Translations under genes and position numbers: made by a program | In this document: positions 11,851 through 23,938 of the stretch, piece after piece | Position numbering within the stretch: position 1 is the first letter of the stretch | Layout of the letters: every line of letters starts with the position of its first letter | The notes under the pieces: generated by a model | Database searches by the model: none | What the model saw: the letters and a program-made list of their open reading frames with translations, nothing else | Told to the model about the DNA's origin: nothing | Assembly (NCBI RefSeq): GCF_050947335.1 | Contig: NW_027473348.1 | Span: 1,066,501 to 1,130,500 of the forward strand | From: Megachile rotundata | Lineage: Eukaryota > Arthropoda > Insecta > Hymenoptera > Megachilidae | Direction of reading: 5' to 3' | DNA: 64,000 bases

Positions 11851-12450
11851 GATTTTGTGATCGTGACTGTGTGATCGTGTTTGTGTGATCGTGATTGTGG
11901 GTTTGTCACTGTGTGATTGTGTGATTGTGATTGTGTGATTGTGATTGTGTGACTGTGATTGTGTGACTGTGATTGTGTGACTGTGATTGTGTGACTGTGA
12001 TTGTGTGACTGTGATTGTGGGATTATTACTGTGTGATCGTGATTGTGTGATCGTGATTTTGGGATTGTGATTGTGGGATTGTGACTGTGTGATGGTGTGA
12101 TTGTGATGGTGTGATTGTGATTGTGTGATCGTGATTGTGTGATCGTGATTGTGTGATCGTGATTGTGTGATCGTGATTGTGTGGCCGTGATTGTGTGATC
12201 GTGATTGTGAGATCGTGTTTGTGTAATCGTGATTGTGATTTTGGTTGTGTGATTGTGATTGTGTGACTGTGATTGTGTGATTGTGATTGTGGGATTGTGA
12301 TTGTGATTGCGTGATTGTGATTGTGTGAGTGTGACTGTGTGATTGTGATTGTGATTGTGTGATTGTGATTGTGTGATCGTGATTGTGTGATCGTCATTGT
12401 GTGATTGTGATTGTGTGATTGTGATTGTGTCATTGTGATTGTGTGATTGT

Positions 12451-12760
12451 GACTCTGTGACTGTGATTGTGATATTGTGATTGTGTGATTCTGATTGTGT
12501 GGTTGTGATTGTGTGATCGTGACTGTGTGATCGTAATTGTGTGATCGTGATTGTGGGATTGTGACTGTGTGATCGTGATTGTGTGATCGTGATTGTGCGA
12601 TTGTGACTGTGTGATTGTGTGATTGTGTGACTGTGCGACTGTGTGACTGTGTGATTGTGATTGTGTGATCGTGATTGTGTGACTGTAGTTGTGGGAGTGT
12701 GATTGTGTGATTGTGTGATCGTGACTGTGCGATCGTGATTGTGTGATCGTGATTGTGATT
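12451..12760 (+). repeat. H1 cassette, copy 5
   Basis: Intact, GATATTG at 12,471 and CTGTAG at 12,683. It opens a fourth higher-order unit that carries H2 (13,285) and GACTATGTC (13,403) but no C block before them, then changes character. This is the end of the regular 3-kb family. Confidence 0.9.
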
Positions 12761-12844
12761 GTGTGATTGTGATTGTGTGATTGTGATTGTGTGATTGTGA
12801 TTGTGTGATTGTGATTGTGTGATTGTGATTGTGTGATTGTGATT

Positions 12845-12880
12845 GTGATTGTGATTGTGATTGTGATTGTGATTGTGATT
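12845..12880 (+). repeat. 6-mer run (GTGATT)6
   Basis: Six copies here, against nine in the three preceding higher-order units. Confidence 0.93.
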
Positions 12881-13504
12881 GTGTGACTGTGTGATTGTGA
12901 TTGTGTGATCGTGATTGTGTGATCGTGATTTTGTGATCGTGATTGTGCGATTGTGACTGTGTGTTTGTGTGATTGTGATTGTGTGATTGTGATTGTGATT
13001 GTGTGACTATGTGATTGTGATTGTGTGATTGTGATTGTGTGACTGTGATTGTGTGACTGTGATTGTGGGATTGTGACTGTGTGATCGTGATTGTGTGATC
13101 GTGATTTTGGGATTGTGATTGTGGGATTGTGACTGTGTGATGGTGTGATTGTGATGGTGTGATTGTGATTGTGTGATCGTGATTGTGTGATCGTGATTGT
13201 GTGATCGTGATTGTGTGATCGTGATTGTGTGGCCGTGATTGTGTGATCGTGATTGTGCGATCGTGTTTGTGTAATCGTGATTGTGATTTTGGTTGTGTGA
13301 TTGTGATTGTGTGACTGTGATTGTGTGATCGTGATTGTGCGATCGTGATTGTGTGATCGTGATTGTGTGATCGTGATTGTGTGATCGTGATTGTGGGATT
13401 GTGACTATGTCATTGTGTGATCGTGATTGTGATTGTGTGATTGTGTGGGTGTGATTATGGGATTGTGATTGTGATTGTATGATTGTGATTGTGTGATTGT
13501 GTTT

Positions 13505-13905
13505 GTGTGATTGTGATTGTGTGATTGTGATTGTGTGATTGTGATTGTGTGATTGTGATTGTGTGATTGTGATTGTGTGATTGTGATTGTGTGATTGTGA
13601 TTGTGATTGTGTGATTGTGATTGTGTGATTGTGATTGTGTGATTGTGATTGTGTGATTGTGATTGTGTGATTGTGATTGTGTGATTGTGATTGTGTGATT
13701 GTGATTGTGTGATTGTGATTGTGTGATTGTGATTGTGTGATTGTGATTGTGTGATTGTGATTGTGTGATTGTGATTGTGTGATTGTGATTGTGTGATTGT
13801 GATTGTGTGATTGTGATTGTGTGATTGTGATTGTGTGATTGTGATTGTGTGATTGTGATTGTGTGATTGTGATTGTGTGATTGTGATTGTGTGATTGTGA
13901 TTGTG
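13505..13905 (+). repeat. A-unit run, about 28 units
   Basis: Uniform apart from one extra GTGATT near 13,601, an example of a single 6-mer gain inside a 14-mer run. Confidence 0.91.
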
Positions 13906-14428
13906 TGATCGTGACTGTGTGATCGTGTTTGTGTGATCGTGATTGTGGGTTTGTGACTGTGTGATTGTGTGATTGTGATTGTGTGATTGTGATTGTGTGA
14001 CTGTGATTGTGTGACTGTGATTGTGTGACTGTGATTGTGGGATTGTTACTGTGTGATCGTGATTGTGTGATCGTGATTTTGGGATTGTGATTGTGGGATT
14101 GTGACTGTGTGATGGTGTGATTGTGATGGTGTGATTGTGATTGTGTGATCGTGATTGTGTGATCGTGATTGTGTGATCGTGATTGTGTGATCGTGATTGT
14201 GTGATCGCGATTGTGTGATCGTGATTGTGTGGCCGTGATTGTGTGATCGTGATTGTGCGATCGTGTTTGTGTGATCGTGATTGTGATTTTGGTTGTGTGA
14301 TTGTGATTGTGTGACTGTGATTGTGTGATCGTGATTGTGCGATCGTGATTGTGTGATCGTGATTGTGTGATCGTGATTGTGTGATCGTGAATGTGTGATC
14401 GTGATTGTGTGATTGTGTTATTGTGATT

Positions 14429-14582
14429 GCGCGATTGTGATTGCGCGATTGTGATTGCGCGATTGTGATTGCGCGATTGTGATTGCGCGATTTTGATTGC
14501 GCGATTGTGATTGCGCGATTGTGATTGCGCGATTGTGATTGCGCGATTGTGATTGCGCGATTGTGACTGCGCGATTGTGATT
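14429..14582 (+). repeat. C block, 11 units
   Basis: Left through GTGATTGTGGGATTG instead of the GATAGCGCG edge, so it belongs to the SD1 lineage. The last unit is preceded by GTGACTGCGCG. Confidence 0.91.
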
Positions 14583-15222
14583 GTGGGATTGTGATTGTGT
14601 GACTGTGATTGTGTGACTGTGATTGTGTGATCGTGATTGTGTGATCGTGATTGTGTGATCGTGATTGTGTGATCGTGTTATTGTGATTGTGTGATCCTGA
14701 TTGTGTGATTGTGATTGTGTGATCGTGACTGTGTGATCGTGATTGTGTGATCGTGATTGTGGGATTGTGACTGTGTGATTGTGTGATCGTGATTGTGATT
14801 CTGTGATTGTGATTATGTGATTGTGATTGTGATTGTGTGATTGTGATTGTGTGATTGTGATTGTGTGATCGTGATTGTGTGGTCGTGATTGTGTGATCGT
14901 GATTGTGTGATCGTGATTGTGTGATCGTGATTGTGTGATCGTGATTGTGTGATCGTGATTGTGTGATTGTGTTATTGTGATTGTGTGATTCTGATTGTGT
15001 GATTGTGATTGTGTGATCGTGACTGTGTGATCGTGATTGTGTGATTGTGTGATTGTGTATGTGTGATTGTGATTGTGTGATTGTGATTGTGTGATCCTGA
15101 CTGTGTGATCGTGATTGTGTGATCGTGATTGTGGGATTGTGACTGTGTGATTGTGTGATTGTGATTGTGTGATCGTGACTGTGTGATCGTGTTTGTGTGA
15201 TTGTGATTGTGGGTTTGTGACT

Positions 15223-15348
15223 GTGTGATTGCGATTGTGTGATTGCGATTGTGTGATTGCGATTGTGTGATTGCGATTGTGTGATTGCGATTGTGTGATT
15301 GCGATTGTGTGATTGCGATTGTGTGATTGCGATTGTGTGATTGCGATT
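15223..15348 (+). repeat. F block, 9 units
   Basis: Nine perfect GTGTGATTGCGATT units. This type is seen as an array only here and at 21,009, the paralogous spot, where there are three. Confidence 0.94.
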
Positions 15349-15399
15349 GTGTGATTGTGATTGTGTGATTGTGATTGTGATTGTGTGATTGTGGTTGTG

Positions 15400-16850
15400 T
15401 GATTGTGATTGTGTGATTGTGATTGTGTGATTGTGATTGTGTGATTGTGATTGTGTGATTGTGATTGTGTGATTGTGATTGTGTGATTGTGATTGTGTGA
15501 TTGTGATTGTGTGATTGTGATTGTGTGATTGTGATTGTGTGATTGTGATTGTGTGATTGTGATTGTGTGATTGTGATTGTGTGATTGTGATTGTGTGATT
15601 GTGATTGTGTGATTGTGATTGTGTGATTGTGATTGTGTGATTGTGATTGTGTGATTGTGATTGTGTGATTGTGATTGTGTGATTGTGATTGTGTGATTGT
15701 GATTGTGTGATTGTGATTGTGTGATTGTGATTGTGTGATTGTGATTGTGTGATTGTGATTGTGTGATTGTGATTGTGTGATTGTGATTGTGTGATTGTGA
15801 TTGTGTGATTGTGATTGTGTGATTGTGATTGTGTGATTGTGATTGTGTGATTGTGATTGTGTGATTGTGATTGTGTGATTGTGATTGTGTGATTGTGATT
15901 GTGTGATTGTGATTGTGTGATTGTGATTGTGTGATTGTGATTGTGTGATTGTGATTGTGTGATTGTGATTGTGTGATTGTGATTGTGTGATTGTGATTGT
16001 GTGATTGTGATTGTGTGATTGTGATTGTGTGATTGTGATTGTGTGATTGTGATTGTGTGATTGTGATTGTGTGATTGTGATTGTGTGATTGTGATTGTGT
16101 GATTGTGATTGTGTGATTGTGATTGTGTGATTGTGATTGTGTGATTGTGATTGTGTGATTGTGATTGTGTGATTGTGATTGTGTGATTGTGATTGTGTGA
16201 TTGTGATTGTGTGATTGTGATTGTGTGATTGTGATTGTGTGATTGTGATTGTGTGATTGTGATTGTGTGATTGTGATTGTGTGATTGTGATTGTGTGATT
16301 GTGATTGTGTGATTGTGATTGTGTGATTGTGATTGTGTGATTGTGATTGTGTGATTGTGATTGTGTGATTGTGATTGTGTGATTGTGATTGTGTGATTGT
16401 GATTGTGTGATTGTGATTGTGTGATTGTGATTGTGTGATTGTGATTGTGTGATTGTGATTGTGTGATTGTGATTGTGTGATTGTGATTGTGTGATTGTGA
16501 TTGTGTGATTGTGATTGTGTGATTGTGATTGTGTGATTGTGATTGTGTGATTGTGATTGTGTGATTGTGATTGTGTGATTGTGATTGTGTGATTGTGATT
16601 GTGTGATTGTGATTGTGTGATTGTGATTGTGTGATTGTGATTGTGTGATTGTGATTGTGTGATTGTGATTGTGTGATTGTGATTGTGTGATTGTGATTTT
16701 GTGATTGTGATTGTGTGATTGTGATTGTGTGATTGTGATTGTGTGATTGTGATTGTGTGATTGTGATTGTGTGATTGTGATTGTGTGATTGTGATTGTGT
16801 GATTGTGATTGTGTGATTGTGATTGTGTGATTGTGATTGTGGGATTGTGA
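15400..16850 (+). repeat. A-unit run, about 100 units
   Basis: Longest homogeneous stretch in the window. I see one change within it, a GATTTTGTG near 16,697. It has no CpG and no GATC over about 1.45 kb. It could be a recent expansion, and its true length is the least certain in any assembly. Confidence 0.92.
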
Positions 16851-16859
16851 TTGTGTGAT

Positions 16860-18480
16860 TGTGTGATCGTCATTGAGTGATCGTGATTGTGTGATCGTGA
16901 TTGTGCGATCGTGATTGTGCGATCGTGATTGTGTGATCGCAATTGTGGGATTGTGACTTTGTGATTGTGTGATTGTGATTGTGATTGTGGCAGTGTGATT
17001 GTGTGATTGTGGTTGTGTGATTGTGATTGTGTGACTGTGATTGTGTGATTGTGATTGTGGGATTGTGATTGTGTGATTGTGTGATCGTGATTGTGTGATA
17101 GTGATTGTGTGGTAGTGATTGTGTGATCGTGATTGTGTGATCGTGATTGTGGGATTGTGATTGCGTGATTGTGATTGCGTGATTGCAATTGCGTGATTGT
17201 GGTTGCGTGATTGTGATTACGTGATGGTGATTGTGTGATGGTGATTGTGTGATTGTGATTGTGATTGTGCGATTGTGATTGTGCGATTGTGTTTGTGATT
17301 GTGATTGTGATTGTGTGATTGTGTGATTGTGATTGTGTGATTGTGATTGTGTGACTGTGATTGTGTGACTGTGATTGTGGGATTGTGATTGTGATTGTGT
17401 GACTGTGGTTGTGTGGTTGTGATTGTGGGATTGTGATTGTGTGATTGTGCGATCGTGACTGTGCGATCGTGATTGTGTGATCGTGATTGTGTGATTGTGA
17501 TTGTGATTGTGTGACTGTGTGATTGTGATTGTGTGATCGTGATTTCGTGATCGTGATTGTGTGATCGTTATTGTGTGATTGTGTTATTGTGATTGTGTGA
17601 TTGTGATTGTGTGATTGTGATTGTGTGATTGAGTGATTGTGATTGTGTGATTGTGATTGTGTGACTGTGATTGTGTGATTGTGATTGTGGGATTGTGATT
17701 GTGATTGTGTGATTGTGATTGTGTGAGTGTGATTGTGTGATTGTGATTGTGTGAGTGTGATTGTGTGATTGTGTGATTGTGATTGTGTGATTGTGATTGT
17801 GTGATTGTGATTGTGTGGTCGTGATTGTGTGATCGTGATTGTGTGATCGTGATTGTGTGATTGTGTGATTGTGATTGTGTTATTGTGATTTTGTGATTGT
17901 GATTGTGTGATTGTGATTGTGTGATAGTAACTGTGTGATCGTGATTGTGTGATCGTGATTGTGTTTGTGATTGTGTGATTGGGACTGTGGGATTGTGATT
18001 GTGTGTTGGTGGTTGTGTGGTCGTGATTGTGTGATTGTGATTGTGTGATTGTGATTGTGTGATCGTGATTGTGTGATCGTGATTATGGGTTTGTGACTAT
18101 ATGATTGTGTGATTGTGATTGTGTGATTGTGATTGTGTGATTGTGATTGTGTGATTGTGATTGTGTGATTGTGATTGTGTGACTGTGATTGTGTGACTGT
18201 GATTGTGGGATTGTGACTGTGTGATCGTGATTGTGTGATCGTTATTGTGGGATTGTGATTATGGGATTGTGACTGTGTGATTGAGTGATTGTGATTGTGT
18301 GATTGTGATTGTGTGACTGTGATTGTGTGATTGTGATTGTGGGATTGTGATTGTGATTGTGTGATTGTGACTGTGTGATTGTGATTGTGATTGTGTGATT
18401 GTGATTGTGTGATCGTGATTGTGTGATCGTCATTGTGTGATTGTGATTGTGTGATTGTGTGATTGTGATTGTGTTATTGT
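16860..18480 (+). repeat. Mosaic stretch with short E block and H3
   Basis: Irregular units with no pure run above about 60 bp. Landmarks are GGCAG at 16,989 (also at 39,832, 48,603, 58,530 and 58,746), an E block at 17,160-17,222 containing GCAATTGCG and ending in GATTACGTGATGG, GACTGTGGTTG at 17,401 (seven copies in the window), and H3 at 17,923. No gene or unrelated insertion is visible. Confidence 0.85.
17923..18104 (+). repeat. H3 cassette, copy 1
   Basis: Landmarks in order are GATAGT (17,923), GTTGGTGGTTG (18,005) and GACTATATGA (18,095), spaced 82 and 90 bp. The second interval is 90 bp in six of the eight complete copies and 104 bp in the other two. The first is 82 bp, or 96 bp at 29.7 and 35.5 kb. 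GACTATATGA also begins the window at position 5, so an H3 copy is cut by the left edge. Confidence 0.9.
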
Positions 18481-18489
18481 GATTTTGTG

Positions 18490-19608
18490 ATTGTGATTGT
18501 GTGATTGTGATTGTGTGATTGTGATTGTGTGATTGTGATTGTGTGATTGTGATTGTGTGATTGTGATTGTGTGATTGTGATTGTGTGATTGTGATTGTGT
18601 GATTGTGATTGTGTGATTGTGATTGTGTGATTGTGATTGTGTGATTGTGATTGTGTGATTGTGATTGTGTGATTGTGATTGTGTGATTGTGATTGTGTGA
18701 TTGTGATTGTGTGATTGTGATTGTGTGATTGTGATTGTGTGATTGTGATTGTGTGATTGTGATTGTGTGATTGTGATTGTGTGATTGTGATTGTGTGATT
18801 GTGATTGTGTGATTGTGATTGTGTGATTGTGATTGTGTGATTGTGATTGTGTGATTGTGATTGTGTGATTGTGATTGTGTGATTGTGATTGTGTGATTGT
18901 GATTGTGTGATTGTGATTGTGTGATTGTGATTGTGTGATTGTGATTGTGTGATTGTGATTGTGTGATTGTGATTGTGTGATTGTGATTGTGTGATTGTGA
19001 TTGTGTGATTGTGATTGTGTGATTGTGATTGTGTGATTGTGATTGTGTGATTGTGATTGTGTGATTGTGATTGTGTGATTGTGATTGTGTGATTGTGATT
19101 GTGTGATTGTGATTGTGTGATTGTGATTGTGTGATTGTGATTGTGTGATTGTGATTGTGTGATTGTGATTGTGTGATTGTGATTGTGTGATTGTGATTGT
19201 GTGATTGTGATTGTGTGATTGTGATTGTGTGATTGTGATTGTGTGATTGTGATTGTGTGATTGTGATTGTGTGATTGTGATTGTGTGATTGTGATTGTGT
19301 GATTGTGATTGTGTGATTGTGATTGTGTGATTGTGATTGTGTGATTGTGATTGTGTGATTGTGATTGTGTGATTGTGATTGTGTGATTGTGATTGTGTGA
19401 TTGTGATTGTGTGATTGTGATTGTGTGATTGTGATTGTGTGATTGTGATTGTGTGATTGTGATTGTGTGATTGTGATTGTGTGATTGTGATTGTGTGATT
19501 GTGATTGTGTGATTGTGATTGTGTGATTGTGATTGTGTGATTGTGATTGTGTGATTGTGATTGTGTGATTGTGATTGTGTGATTGTGATTGTGTGATTGT
19601 GATTGTGT
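18490..19608 (+). repeat. A-unit run, about 80 units
   Basis: No variant unit seen over about 1.1 kb. It ends at a junction reading GATCGTGACTGTG, which recurs at the end of the run at 21.82 kb. Confidence 0.92.
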
Positions 19609-19639
19609 GATCGTGACTGTGTGATCGTGATTGTGTGAT

Positions 19640-19798
19640 TGTGTGATTGTGATTGTGTGATTGTGATTGTGTGATTGTGATTGTGTGATTGTGATTGTGT
19701 GATTGTGATTGTGTGATTGTGATTGTGTGATTGTGATTGTGTGATTGTGATTGTGTGATTGTGATTGTGTGATTGTGATTGTGTGATTGTGATTGTGT
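19640..19798 (+). repeat. A-unit run, about 11 units
   Basis: Separated from the longer run by one short variant junction containing two GATCG units and a single 8-mer. A similar short run follows the same junction at 21,855-22,013. Confidence 0.9.
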
Positions 19799-20228
19799 GA
19801 CTGTGATTGTGTGACTGTGATTGTGTGACTGTGATTGTGGGATTGTTACTGTGTGATCGTGATTGTGTGATCGTGATTTTGGGATTGTGATTGTGGGATT
19901 GTGACTGTGTGATGGTGTGATTGTGATGGTGTGATTGTGATTGTGTGATCGTGATTGTGTGATCGTGATTGTGTGATCGTGATTGTGTGATCGTGATTGT
20001 GTGATCGCGATTGTGTGATCGTGATTGTGTGGCCGTGATTGTGTGATCGTGATTGTGCGATCGTGTTTGTGTGATCGTGATTGTGATTTTGGTTGTGTGA
20101 TTGTGATTGTGTGACTGTGATTGTGTGATCGTGATTGTGCGATCGTGATTGTGTGATCGTGATTGTGTGATCGTGATTGTGTGATCGTGAATGTGTGATC
20201 GTGATTGTGTGATTGTGTTATTGTGATT

Positions 20229-20368
20229 GCGCGATTGTGATTGCGCGATTGTGATTGCGCGATTGTGATTGCGCGATTTTGATTGCGCGATTGTGATTGC
20301 GCGATTGTGATTGCGCGATTGTGATTGCGCGATTGTGATTGCGCGATTGTGATTGCGCGATTGTGATT
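20229..20368 (+). repeat. C block, 10 units
   Basis: The missing unit relative to 14,429 lies left of the GATTTTGATT variant unit, because that marker is already 14 bp closer. Confidence 0.9.
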
Positions 20369-21008
20369 GTGGGATTGTGATTGTGTGACTGTGATTGTGT
20401 GACTGTGATTGTGTGATCGTGATTGTGTGATCGTGATTGTGTGATCGTGATTGTGTGATTGTGTTATTGTGATTGTGTGATCCTGATTGTGTGATTGTGA
20501 TTGTGTGATCGTGACTGTGTGATCGTGATTGTGTGATCGTGATTGTGGGATTGTGACTGTGTGATTGTGTGATCGTGATTGTGATTCTGTGATTGTGATT
20601 ATGTGATTGTGATTGTGATTGTGTGATTGTGATTGTGTGATTGTGATTGTGTGATCGTGATTGTGTGGTCGTGATTGTGTGATCGTGATTGTGTGATCGT
20701 GATTGTGTGATCGTGATTGTGTGATCGTGATTGTGTGATCGTGATTGTGTGATTGTGTTATTGTGATTGTGTGATTCTGATTGTGTGATTGTGATTGTGT
20801 GATCGTGACTGTGTGATCGTGATTGTGTGATTGTGTGATTGTGTATGTGTGATTGTGATTGTGTGATTGTGATTGTGTGATCCTGACTGTGTGATCGTGA
20901 TTGTGTGATCGTGATTGTGGGATTGTGACTGTGTGATTGTGTGATTGTGATTGTGTGATCGTGACTGTGTGATCGTGTTTGTGTGATTGTGATTGTGGGT
21001 TTGTGACT

Positions 21009-21050
21009 GTGTGATTGCGATTGTGTGATTGCGATTGTGTGATTGCGATT
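21009..21050 (+). repeat. F block, 3 units
   Basis: Three GTGTGATTGCGATT units at the right end of SD1, against nine in the left copy. Confidence 0.94.
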
Positions 21051-21823
21051 GTGTGATTGTGATTGTGTGATTGTGATTGTGTGATTGTGATTGTGTGATT
21101 GTGATTGTGTGATTGTGATTGTGTGATTGTGATTGTGTGATTGTGATTGTGTGATTGTGATTGTGTGATTGTGATTGTGTGATTGTGATTGTGTGATTGT
21201 GATTGTGTGATTGTGATTGTGTGATTGTGATTGTGTGATTGTGATTGTGTGATTGTGATTGTGTGATTGTGATTGTGTGATTGTGATTGTGTGATTGTGA
21301 TTGTGTGATTGTGATTGTGTGATTGTGATTGTGTGATTGTGATTGTGTGATTGTGATTGTGTGATTGTGATTGTGTGATTGTGATTGTGTGATTGTGATT
21401 GTGTGATTGTGATTGTGTGATTGTGATTGTGTGATTGTGATTGTGTGATTGTGATTGTGTGATTGTGATTGTGTGATTGTGATTGTGTGATTGTGATTGT
21501 GTGATTGTGATTGTGTGATTGTGATTGTGTGATTGTGATTGTGTGATTGTGATTGTGTGATTGTGATTGTGTGATTGTGATTGTGTGATTGTGATTGTGT
21601 GATTGTGATTGTGTGATTGTGATTGTGTGATTGTGATTGTGTGATTGTGATTGTGTGATTGTGATTGTGTGATTGTGATTGTGTGATTGTGATTGTGTGA
21701 TTGTGATTGTGTGATTGTGATTGTGTGATTGTGATTGTGTGATTGTGATTGTGTGATTGTGATTGTGTGATTGTGATTGTGTGATTGTGATTGTGTGATT
21801 GTGATTGTGTGATTGTGATTGTG
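21051..21823 (+). repeat. A-unit run, about 55 units
   Basis: Follows the F block just as the 100-unit run does in the other SD1 copy. The duplicated frame holds two very different A-run lengths. Confidence 0.92.
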
Positions 21824-22013
21824 TGATCGTGACTGTGTGATCGTGATTGTGTGATTGTGTGATTGTGATTGTGTGATTGTGATTGTGTGATTGTGATTGT
21901 GTGATTGTGATTGTGTGATTGTGATTGTGTGATTGTGATTGTGTGATTGTGATTGTGTGATTGTGATTGTGTGATTGTGATTGTGTGATTGTGATTGTGT
22001 GATTGTGATTGTG

Positions 22014-22594
22014 TGATCGTGACTGTGTGATCGTGATTGTGTGGTCGTGATTGTGTGATTGTGCTATTGTGATTGTGCTATTGTGATTGTGTGATTGTGA
22101 TTGTGTGATTGTGATTGTGTGATTGTGATTGTGTGATTGTGATTGTGTGATTGTGTGATTGTGTGATTGTGTGATTGTGAATGTGTGATTGTGATTGTGT
22201 TATTGTGATTGTGTGACTGTGATTGTGTGATTGTGATTGTGTGATTGTGATTGTGTGATTGTGATTGTGTGATTGTGATTGTGTGATCGTGACTGTGTGA
22301 TCGTGACTGTGTGATCGTGACTGTGTGATCGTGACTGTGTGGTCGTGTGTGTGTGATCGTGATTGTGTGGTCGTGATTGTGTGATCGTAATTGTGTGATC
22401 CTGTTTGTGTGATCGTGATTGTGATTGAGATTGTGTGATTGTGATTGTGTGACTGTGATTGTGTGACTGTGATTGTGTGATCGTGATTGTGTGATCGTGA
22501 TCGTGTGATCGTGATTGTGTGATCGTGATTGTGTGATCGTGATTGTGTGATCGTGAATGTGTGATCGTGATTGTGTGATTGTGTTATTGTGATT
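22014..22594 (+). repeat. Mosaic stretch before C block
   Basis: Contains GTGCTATTGTG pairs, a short 8-mer run near 22.15 kb, four successive GATCGTGACTG units near 22.29 kb (other loci have two), and GATCCTGTTTG. Nothing other than satellite units is visible. Confidence 0.83.
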
Positions 22595-22818
22595 GCGCGA
22601 TTGTGATTGCGCGATTGTGATTGCGCGATTGTGATTGCGCGATTGTGATTGCGCGATTTTGATTGCGCGATTGTGATTGCGCGATTGTGATTGCGCGATT
22701 GTGATTGCGCGATTGTGATTGCGCGATTGTGATTGCGCGATTGTGATTGCGCGATTGTGATTGCGCGATTGTGATTGCGCGATTGTGATTGCGCGATTGT
22801 GATAGCGCGATTGTGATT
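22595..22818 (+). repeat. C block, 16 units
   Basis: GTGTTATTG left edge and GATAGCGCG right edge, leading to a D block as at 1.76 kb (12 units). Confidence 0.92.
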
Positions 22819-22834
22819 GTGTGATTGTGTGATT

Positions 22835-23030
22835 GTGCGATCGTGTTTGTGCGATCGTGATTGTGCGATCGTGATTGTGCGATCGTGATTGTGCGATCGT
22901 GATTGTGCGATCGTGATTGTGCGATCGTGATTGTGCGATCGTGATTGTGCGATCGTGATTGTGCGATCGTGATTGTGCGATCGTGATTGTGCGACCGTGA
23001 TTGTGCGATCGTGATTGTGCGATCGTGATT
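22835..23030 (+). repeat. D block, 14 units
   Basis: First unit GTGCGATCGTGTTT and antepenultimate unit GTGCGACC, then GTGTGGTCG. Confidence 0.92.
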
Positions 23031-23344
23031 GTGTGGTCGTGATTGTGTGATCGTAATTGTGTGATCCTGTTTGTGCGATCGTGATTGTGTGATCGTGATT
23101 GTGTGATCGTGATTGTGTGATCGTGATTGTGTGGTCGTGATTGTGTGATCGTAATTGTGTGATCCTGTTTGTGTGATCGTGATTGTGATTGAGATTGTGT
23201 GATTGTGATTGTGTGACTGTGATTGTGTGACTGTGATTGTGTGATCGTGATTGTGTGATCGTGATTGTGTGATCGTGATTGTGTGATCGTGGTTGTGTGA
23301 TCGTGAATGTGTGATCGTGATTGTGTGATTGTGTTATTGTGATT

Positions 23345-23512
23345 GCGCGATTGTGATTGCGCGATTGTGATTGCGCGATTTTGATTGCGCGATTGTGATT
23401 GCGCGATTGTGATTGCGCGATTGTGATTGCGCGATTGTGATTGCGCGATTGTGATTGCGCGATTGTGATTGCGCGATTGTGATTGCGCGATTGTGATTGC
23501 GCGATTGTGATT
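23345..23512 (+). repeat. C block, 12 units
   Basis: Lacks the GATAGCGCG edge. It passes through one GCGTG unit into a D block, unlike any other C block here. Confidence 0.9.
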
Positions 23513-23528
23513 GCGTGATTGTGTGATT

Positions 23529-23822
23529 GTGCGATCGTGATTGTGCGATCGTGTTTGTGCGATCGTGATTGTGCGATCGTGATTGTGCGATCGTGATTGT
23601 GCGATCGTGATTGTGCGATCGTGATTGTGCGATCGTGATTGTGCGATCGTGATTGTGCGATCGTGATTGTGCGATCGTGATTGTGCGATCGTGATTGTGC
23701 GATCGTGATTGTGCGATCGTGATTCTGCGATCGTGATTGTGCGATCGTGATTGTGCGATCGTGATTGTGCGATCGTGATTGTGCGATCGTGATTGTGCGA
23801 TCGTGATTGTGCGATCGTGATT
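23529..23822 (+). repeat. D block, 21 units
   Basis: Largest D block. The GTGTTT unit is second instead of first, and there is no GTGCGACC mark near its right end. The edges therefore differ from the common D type. Confidence 0.91.
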
Positions 23823-23938
23823 GGGCGATCGTGATTGCGCGATCGTGATTGCGCGATCGTGATTGCGCGATCGTGATTGCGCGATCGTGACTGCGCGACC
23901 GTGACTGCGCGATTGTGATTGCGCGATTGTGATTGCGG
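23823..23938 (+). repeat. Hybrid GCGCGATC units, grading D to C
   Basis: The units change stepwise from GGGCGATC, through about five GCGCGATC units, to GCGCGACC, then two C units and GCGGG. GCGCGATCGTGATT combines the left half of C with the right half of D. This is the only array of it that I see. Each hybrid unit carries three CpG sites in 14 bp. Confidence 0.9.

Larger units (their letters stand above)
8939..12450 (+). repeat. Higher-order unit 3, 3512 bp
   Basis: Carries every block type of the family: H1, (GTGATT)9, 13-copy 8-mer run, 18-unit C block, B block, H2 cassettes and an A run of about 39 units. It therefore looks closest to the complete form. Its junction marker reads GATTCTGACTATG at about 11,231, where the others have GATTGTGACTATG. 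Confidence 0.87.
13976..15348 (+). repeat. Direct duplication SD1, left copy
   Basis: Matches 19,776-21,050 in order. The offset is 5800 bp up to the C block and 5786 bp after it. Shared rare landmarks are GATTGTTACTG (14,041), GTGTATGTG (15,055) and an F array at the right end. Known differences: 11 against 10 C units, 9 against 3 F units, and GATCGTGTTA against GATTGTGTTA. Confidence 0.9.
19776..21050 (+). repeat. Direct duplication SD1, right copy
   Basis: Paralogue of 13,976-15,348, shorter by one C unit and six F units (14 + 84 bp). The rest of the mosaic order, including the H2 copy at 20,085, is preserved. Confidence 0.9.

Noticed and set aside
15400..16850. Calling the homogeneous core a centromere
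   Set aside because: Homogeneity and higher-order structure fit, but no centromere protein data or box motif can be seen in sequence alone. Subtelomeric or interstitial satellite is equally possible.
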